Positions 14,864-18,682 of a stretch of DNA of 18,682 nucleotides are shown in pieces. Made by a program: the position numbers and the translations under genes. Location: positions 1 through 18,682 of the forward strand of contig JAICUE010000009.1 of NCBI GenBank assembly GCA_025936015.1. The letters are read 5' to 3'. This stretch comes from Gemmatimonadaceae bacterium (GTDB taxonomy: Bacteria; Gemmatimonadota; Gemmatimonadetes; Gemmatimonadales; Gemmatimonadaceae). Numbering within the stretch: position 1 is the stretch's first letter; each line of letters opens with the position of its first letter. The notes below the pieces were generated by a model that ran no database searches, had not been told where the DNA came from, and saw only the letters and a list, made by a program, of their open reading frames with translations.

Positions 14864-15189
14864 GAGGCGTTGGCGAGGGGAAGAGCGGCCGCATCACGCG
14901 ACCGCTCGCGTCGGGTGCGCTTGCCGTGCTCGAGCTGGGCGCGAAGCGCGGCGCCGGCATGCGCGAGCGCGGGACCGAAGTGCCGGCCGGTCCCGGCGCC
15001 GATCGCGCGGCGTCCGCCATTCGCATGCAGTTCGATTTCGACGCGGCGCACCGGTCCGTCATCGGCGAAGCGCACGGTCGCATCGACGACACGTCCGAAG
15101 CGCGGCGCAAGGCGACGAACGAGCCGCTCGGCCCGTTCCCTGATCACATCGGATACGGTAGCGTTATGCGAATGCAGCACCAGCTCCAT
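14860..15189 (-). CDS. hpf: Ribosome hibernation promoting factor, short form (HPF/RaiA family)
   Basis: This 109-residue protein has the HPF/RaiA fold pattern: MELVLHSHNATVSDVIRERA at the start, VDATVRFADDGPVRRVEIELHANG in the middle. Such proteins bind the 30S decoding region and inactivate ribosomes in stationary phase. The ATG at 15189 is preceded by a strong GGAGG with seven-base spacing, so I reject the longer frame beginning at 15213. There is no C-terminal dimerisation domain, so it is the short type. It is translationally coupled to hprK by GTGA. An hpf-like gene next to PTS and hprK genes also occurs in the rpoN operon of Proteobacteria. Confidence 0.85.
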   Translation of the reverse strand: MELVLHSHNATVSDVIRERAERLVRRLAPRFGRVVDATVRFADDGPVRRVEIELHANGGRRAIGAGTGRHFGPALAHAGAALRAQLEHGKRTRRERSRDAAALPLANAS

Positions 15190-15225
15190 CGTCGTTCCTC
15201 CGTCGAATGACACTACTGCCGACAG

Positions 15226-16332
15226 CTACCGCGGCCGCGCGACGATTTCCTCGAGATGCGCCAGCGTCTCCTGCGCCGCGCGCTCCCACGTAAAGCTCTC
15301 GGCGAAGGTGCGCCCCGCCTGTCCAAAGCTATCCACGAGCGCACGATCTGCCGCGATGCGTGCCATCGCGCGTCCCATTGCCGCTACATCACCGTGCGGA
15401 ACGAGCAGCCCGGTCTCGCCATCGCGGACGGACTCCCTCAACCCCGGCGAGTCTGATGCCACGACCGGCGTCGCGCAGGCGGCGGCCTCGAGATTCGTGA
15501 TCCCCCAGCCCTCTTTCGGCGACGCGAATGCGAGCGCCCATGCGCGACGCAGCAACGAGAGCTTTTCCGCGTCGTTCACGAACCCAAGAAACCGTACACG
15601 GTCATCGAGGTCAAGCGAACGCACCAGTGCTTCGAGCGCGGGGCGGTAGTCGCCCGTCCCGGCAATTTCGAGCGTTGCGTCGCTTCGGCCGAGCGCGGCG
15701 AACGACCTGATCACGATGTCGACGCCCTTATAGCGCTTCAGTCGCCCGAGATAGGCGAACAGCGGACGGGCCGAGCGCTGCCCGGGCGCGGGGGTGTAGC
15801 GCTTCCAGTCGACGCCGCAGTAGATCACCCGCACGCTGCCGCGAGGTATTCCCCGCTGGGCAAGATCGTCGCGGGTGCTCTCGCTGATCGCCTCGAACGG
15901 CGTGTTCCGGTAGATCAACGGAAAGGGACGCTCGGCCAGCCAGACCATCGCGGCCATCGGCAGCGGCGCTTCGCGAAACACCGTCGTGCCCATCAGGTGG
16001 GGCACGACCGTCACGTTGCGGCGTGCGCCCCAGAGGGGCGTGTAAAGCGGGATCTTGTTGACGTCCTCGATGAGGACGTCGTGGCCGGCCGCGGCGAAGT
16101 GCGCTTTGTAATAGCGGTGGGCGAGGAGCTGAAAGCTGTAGCGGGTGCCGACGCGATGGACGTCGATGCCGTCGAGCACCACCCGCGTCGGCGCACCGTC
16201 CCAGCCCGAGCAGAGGAGCGTGACCTCATGTCCGCTCTGTGCGATGCGCCCGAAGATCTCGTGCAGGTGCAGTTCCGCACCGCCGGCCTGGGGGTTTTCG
16301 CGGTCCTGCCAGTTGACGACGAGGAGCCGCAC
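15226..16332 (-). CDS. Glycosyltransferase family 4 protein
   Basis: This is a 368-residue retaining glycosyltransferase of the GT-B fold. The N-terminal domain starts RLLVVNWQDRENPQAGGAELHLHEIF, with the Gly-Gly-Ala-Glu loop typical of the nucleotide-sugar family. The C-terminal domain has FAYLGRLKRYKGVDIVI (about 192-208) and the catalytic E-x7-E motif EGWGITNLE (Glu274 and Glu282) followed by ATPVVASDSPGLRE. I chose the GTG at 16332: it lies 25 bases past the nusB stop and follows an AAGGG about ten bases upstream. The longer frame overlaps nusB. Its acceptor and pathway cannot be told; no other envelope-sugar genes are visible. Confidence 0.9.
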   Translation of the reverse strand: MRLLVVNWQDRENPQAGGAELHLHEIFGRIAQSGHEVTLLCSGWDGAPTRVVLDGIDVHRVGTRYSFQLLAHRYYKAHFAAAGHDVLIEDVNKIPLYTPLWGARRNVTVVPHLMGTTVFREAPLPMAAMVWLAERPFPLIYRNTPFEAISESTRDDLAQRGIPRGSVRVIYCGVDWKRYTPAPGQRSARPLFAYLGRLKRYKGVDIVIRSFAALGRSDATLEIAGTGDYRPALEALVRSLDLDDRVRFLGFVNDAEKLSLLRRAWALAFASPKEGWGITNLEAAACATPVVASDSPGLRESVRDGETGLLVPHGDVAAMGRAMARIAADRALVDSFGQAGRTFAESFTWERAAQETLAHLEEIVARPR

Positions 16333-16357
16333 TAACGCGCGCCCTTTTGCAACGGCA

Positions 16358-16768
16358 TCAGAGGCGGCCCATCCGCCGCGCGAGCGCGTCGACGATCCCA
16401 TTCACGAAGCGCGCGCTCTGCACCGATCCATACCGCTCGGCCAGCCGCACGGCCTCCTGGATGACGACCTTCGGCGGCGTCTCGCCGCCCGCCAGCTCGG
16501 CGGCCGCGAGCCGCAGCACGGCGCGGTCGATCGCGCCTAACCGTTCGAGGCGCCAGTTCGTCGTGACCGCTTCGAGCTCGCGGTCGATCTTTCCGCTGTC
16601 GGCGAAGACGACGCGGACGATCCGGTTGGCGATCGCGCGCTCTTCCGGCGGCACCGAGAGATCGTCCCACACGGTGGCCGCGACGCGTTCGAGCGACTGT
16701 CCCGGCCGCATGTCCCATGCGTAGAGCGCCTGCAATGCGCGTGAACGGGCGCGTGATTCAATCCGCAT
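16358..16768 (-). CDS. nusB: Transcription antitermination protein NusB
   Basis: NusB binds boxA RNA with S10 to form the antitermination complex, mainly on rRNA transcripts. The 136-residue all-helical protein shows the family pattern: SRARSRALQALYAWDMRPG at the start, then ANRIVRVVFADSGKID, LGAIDRAVLRLAAAEL, and EAVRLAERYGSVQSARFVNGIVDALAR. I chose the ATG at 16768; the frame further upstream runs inside ribH. The start overlaps the ribH stop by 11 bases, so the two are coupled. The ribH-nusB pairing is a widespread arrangement. Confidence 0.94.
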   Translation of the reverse strand: MRIESRARSRALQALYAWDMRPGQSLERVAATVWDDLSVPPEERAIANRIVRVVFADSGKIDRELEAVTTNWRLERLGAIDRAVLRLAAAELAGGETPPKVVIQEAVRLAERYGSVQSARFVNGIVDALARRMGRL

Positions 16769-17243
16769 CGTCGCTGCCGGCGTCGAGGCGGTCGAACAGG
16801 TCGGCCATCTCGAGGGCGGCGAGCGCCGCATCCCACCCCTTGTTGCCGTGCGCGCCACCGGCGCGTGCTTCGGCCTGCTCGACGGTGTCGCAGGTGAGCA
16901 GCCCGAACCCGATCGGCTTGTCGAACTCGGCGCTCGCATCAGCGAGCCCGCGCGAGGCTTCGCCGGCGACGTAGTCGAAGTGCGGGGTGTCCCCGCGGAT
17001 CACCGCGCCTAACGCGACGATCGCGTCATACCGGTCGCTGGCGAGCAGCCGCCTGACGGCCGCGGTCAGCTCCCACGCCCCCGGAACCCAGACCATGTCG
17101 ACGTCGTCGAAGGCGGCACCGTGGCGCATGAGGGCGTCGACCGCACCGGCGGCGAGCTTTTCGGTGATCTGTTCGTTGAAGCGGCTCGCGACCACGGCGA
17201 ATCGCCGCCCCGCGCCGTTAGGCTCTCCGGCAAACTCGGCCAT
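16758..17243 (-). CDS. ribH: 6,7-dimethyl-8-ribityllumazine synthase
   Basis: RibH joins the RibA product branch with the butanone phosphate made by RibB to form lumazine, the step before riboflavin synthase; it forms 60-mer or decameric shells in other bacteria. With the ATG at 17243 the protein is 161 residues, as usual. Motifs are SRFNEQI (20-26), VPGAWELT (53-60), LGAVIRGDTPHFDYV (78-92) with His88, and GLLTCDTVEQAEARAG...GNKGWDAA (114-140). An upstream GTG at 17276 is also in frame but adds 11 residues without support. The sequence contains two copies of the dispersed heptamer, one in each orientation (TTA-GGC at 17007 and CCT-AAC at 17217). Confidence 0.95.
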   Translation of the reverse strand: MAEFAGEPNGAGRRFAVVASRFNEQITEKLAAGAVDALMRHGAAFDDVDMVWVPGAWELTAAVRRLLASDRYDAIVALGAVIRGDTPHFDYVAGEASRGLADASAEFDKPIGFGLLTCDTVEQAEARAGGAHGNKGWDAALAALEMADLFDRLDAGSDDAD

Positions 17244-17310
17244 GCTCGTTGGTTCCAGGACACGTAGTTGTCGCACGACGATCGGCTGTAAAATAGCGGA
17301 AGAACGGACG

Positions 17311-18528
17311 CTACGAGGCCAGCAGGTGCCCGAGCTTGTCGCGCTTCACCCTCAGGTAGCCCGAGTTCTCGTCGTGCTCCGGCTGGATGATGGGCACTCG
17401 CTCGCCGACGCGTATTCCGTAGCCTTCGAGCCCGACGAGCTTGCGCGGGTTGTTGGTGATCGGGCGGATCGAGTGGATGCCGAGGTCGAGGATGATCTGC
17501 GCGCCGATGCCGTAGTTGCGCAGGTCGGGCTTGAACCCGAGCTGCTCGTTCGCCTCGACGGTGTCGGCACCTTCGTCCTGGAGCTCGTACGCCTTGAGCT
17601 TGTTGAGCAGGCCGATCCCGCGCCCTTCCTGGTCGAGGTACACGATCGCTCCCTTCCCCTCGCGCTCGATCATCGCCATCGCGTTGTCGAGCTGCCAGCC
17701 GCAGTCGCAGCGCTGGGAGTGGAAGACGTCGCCGGTCAGGCACTTCGAGTGGACGCGGACGAGCACGTCCTCCCCGCCGCTGACATCACCCTTCACCAGC
17801 GCGATGTGCTCGTGCTTGTCGACGTCATTGCTGTAGCCGATGATCCGCCACGTGCCGTGCTCCGTCGGCAGTCGCGCCTCGGCCACGCGATGGACGAGCC
17901 GCTCGTTCTTCAGCCGGTAGGCGACGAGCTGGGCGACCGTTATGAAGGTGAGCTTATGCGCGGCGGCGAACGCCTCGAGCTGCGGGCGCTTGGCCGTGGT
18001 TCCATCCTCATTGAGGATCTCGCAGATCACGCCGGCCGGCGCGAGGCCGGCGAGCCGGGCGAGATCGACCGCCGCTTCGGTGTGACCGACGCGTTGGAGG
18101 ACGCCGCCCTCCCGCGCGCGAAGCGGATGGACGTGCCCCGGCCGTCGCAGGTCCGCGCGGACCGACGTCGGATCGACGGCGACGCGGATCGTCGTCGCCC
18201 GGTCCTGCGCGCTGATCCCCGTCGTCACGCCGTACCGCGGGGCGGCGTCGATGCTGACGGTGAACGCGGTGCGCATCGCGTCGGTGTTCTCCGAGCCCTG
18301 CGGCTCGAGGCCGAGCTGTTCGACTCGTTCGCCGGTGAGCGCGAGGCAGATCATCCCGCCCGCTCGGCGAATCATGAAGTTCACGAGCTGGGGCGTCGCC
18401 AGCGAGGCGGCGCAGATGAGGTCTCCTTCGTTCTCGCGATCCTCGTCGTCGGCGACGATGATCAGCTTTCCGGCCGCGATATCGGCGATCGCCTGCTCGA
18501 CGGTTCCGAATGCCGTGGACGATTCCAT
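17311..18528 (-). CDS. ribBA: Bifunctional 3,4-dihydroxy-2-butanone 4-phosphate synthase / GTP cyclohydrolase II
   Basis: This 405-residue fusion supplies both precursors of riboflavin. The N-terminal RibB domain (about 1-200) has the acidic metal-binding loop DDEDRENEGD (27-36), GVTTGISAQDRATTI (100-114) and RPGHVHPLRAREGGVLQR-GHTEAAVDLARLAG (129 onward). The C-terminal RibA domain has the zinc cysteines Cys263, Cys274 and Cys276 in SKCLTGDVFHSQRCDCG. It continues with VYLDQEGRGIGLLNKLKAYELQD and RPITNNPRKLVGLEGYGI. The ATG at 18528 is preceded by AGAGGG. It lies seven bases after ribE and 67 bases before ribH. I found no TTA codon in this gene. No truncation or frameshift is seen, so both activities are probably intact. 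Confidence 0.96.
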   Translation of the reverse strand: MESSTAFGTVEQAIADIAAGKLIIVADDEDRENEGDLICAASLATPQLVNFMIRRAGGMICLALTGERVEQLGLEPQGSENTDAMRTAFTVSIDAAPRYGVTTGISAQDRATTIRVAVDPTSVRADLRRPGHVHPLRAREGGVLQRVGHTEAAVDLARLAGLAPAGVICEILNEDGTTAKRPQLEAFAAAHKLTFITVAQLVAYRLKNERLVHRVAEARLPTEHGTWRIIGYSNDVDKHEHIALVKGDVSGGEDVLVRVHSKCLTGDVFHSQRCDCGWQLDNAMAMIEREGKGAIVYLDQEGRGIGLLNKLKAYELQDEGADTVEANEQLGFKPDLRNYGIGAQIILDLGIHSIRPITNNPRKLVGLEGYGIRVGERVPIIQPEHDENSGYLRVKRDKLGHLLAS

Positions 18529-18535
18529 GTTCCCT

Positions 18536-18682
18536 CTATGAAAGCGCCGCGCGCTGCGCGGCGAACAGTCGCTGTACGTGCTTCGCGATCACATCCGCTT
18601 CGACGTGCACCCGCCCGCCGATGCCTAACGCGCCGAGCGTGGTGTGCCGCTCGGTGTACTCGATGATCGAGAGCTGGAAGAC
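18536..18682 (-). CDS. ribE: Riboflavin synthase alpha chain, C-terminal end (cut by window edge)
   Basis: The final 48 codons are visible: SIIEYTERHTTLGALG, then VHVEADVIAKHVQRLFAAQ to the stop. This matches the end of the second lumazine-binding domain of riboflavin synthase, which makes riboflavin from two lumazine molecules. The rest of the gene lies beyond base 18682. Its stop is seven bases upstream of the ribBA start. The TTA-GGC pair is present at 18623. The assignment rests on a short segment but is supported by the ribBA-ribH context. Confidence 0.88.
   Translation of the reverse strand, partial: VFQLSIIEYTERHTTLGALGIGGRVHVEADVIAKHVQRLFAAQRAALS

Larger units (their letters stand above)
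654..18629. repeat. Dispersed heptamer GCCTAAC / GTTAGGC, 20 copies
   Basis: Plus-strand GCCTAAC begins at 654, 2519, 2729, 4195, 5178, 5574, 6577, 9927, 10611, 11653, 12157, 12453, 12861, 16535, 17007 and 18623. The reverse GTTAGGC begins at 4022, 6823, 14699 and 17217. Seventeen copies extend to the octamer GCCTAACG. All copies are inside genes. The 16 plus-strand copies read as TTA-GGC in the minus-strand genes, and the four reverse copies read as CCT-AAC. A near copy, CCCTAACG, is at 852. Simple base composition predicts about two heptamers on both strands together. Confidence 0.8.

Noticed and set aside
16333..16401. Upstream extension of the glycosyltransferase gene, with an in-frame TTA-GTG
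   Set aside because: It overlaps the end of nusB and has no family similarity. The GTG at 16332 gives the normal N-terminus. With this start, the apparent exception to the TTA-GG rule is not coding.
17244..17310. Possible promoter in the AT-richer ribBA-ribH gap
   Set aside because: A TATTTT hexamer is present on the minus strand (17289-17294), but no convincing -35 lies at a suitable distance. Nothing else is visible in these 67 bases.
1..18682. CRISPR arrays, tRNA or rRNA genes, insertion sequences, phage genes
   Set aside because: No regularly spaced repeats, tRNA-like cloverleaf consensus, rRNA segments, transposase motifs or integration signals were seen. Genes are closely packed housekeeping and transport genes with uniform base composition.

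Overview
This is a compact, very GC-rich chromosomal segment in which every gene I can support lies on the minus strand, so transcription runs from high to low coordinates. A TonB-dependent outer-membrane receptor and a lipoprotein signal point to a diderm (Gram-negative-type) bacterium. The combination of high GC, an HPr kinase beside a mannose-family PTS, and the general character of the proteins suggests Gemmatimonadota. That assignment is an inference, because there is no rRNA or other decisive marker in the window.

Region 1 (about 18.7 to 16.4 kb) is a riboflavin cluster: the end of riboflavin synthase (ribE), ribBA, ribH and then nusB. Region 2 (about 16.3 to 9.4 kb) holds a family 4 glycosyltransferase and then a tightly coupled run: hibernation factor, HPr kinase/phosphorylase, mannose-family IIA, IIB, IIC and IID, HPr and enzyme I. 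Several junctions overlap by 1 to 4 nt (GTGA, ATGA, TAGTG). This run encodes a self-contained phosphotransferase system whose HPr keeps both the histidine and the regulatory serine sites. Region 3 (about 9.36 to 6.33 kb) is metK, a 140-bp spacer with a long inverted repeat, a bifunctional-nuclease-domain gene, and a membrane protein of unknown function translationally coupled to it. Region 4 (about 6.33 to 1.36 kb) is a vitamin B12 uptake operon: a cobalamin riboswitch, then btuF, btuC, btuD and btuB. Region 5 (1.3 kb to the left edge) is recO and the start of selB.

The most unusual signal is not a gene. The heptamer GCCTAAC/GTTAGGC occurs 20 times in 18.7 kb, where base composition predicts about two. 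In 16 cases it sits in a gene as the codon pair TTA-GGC (Leu-Gly). In the other four it is in the opposite orientation and is read as CCT-AAC (Pro-Asn). By my reading, every in-frame TTA codon in the window is part of this motif or a one-base variant. This looks like a DNA-level dispersed motif, comparable in density to uptake sequences, Chi-like sites or cyanobacterial HIP1.
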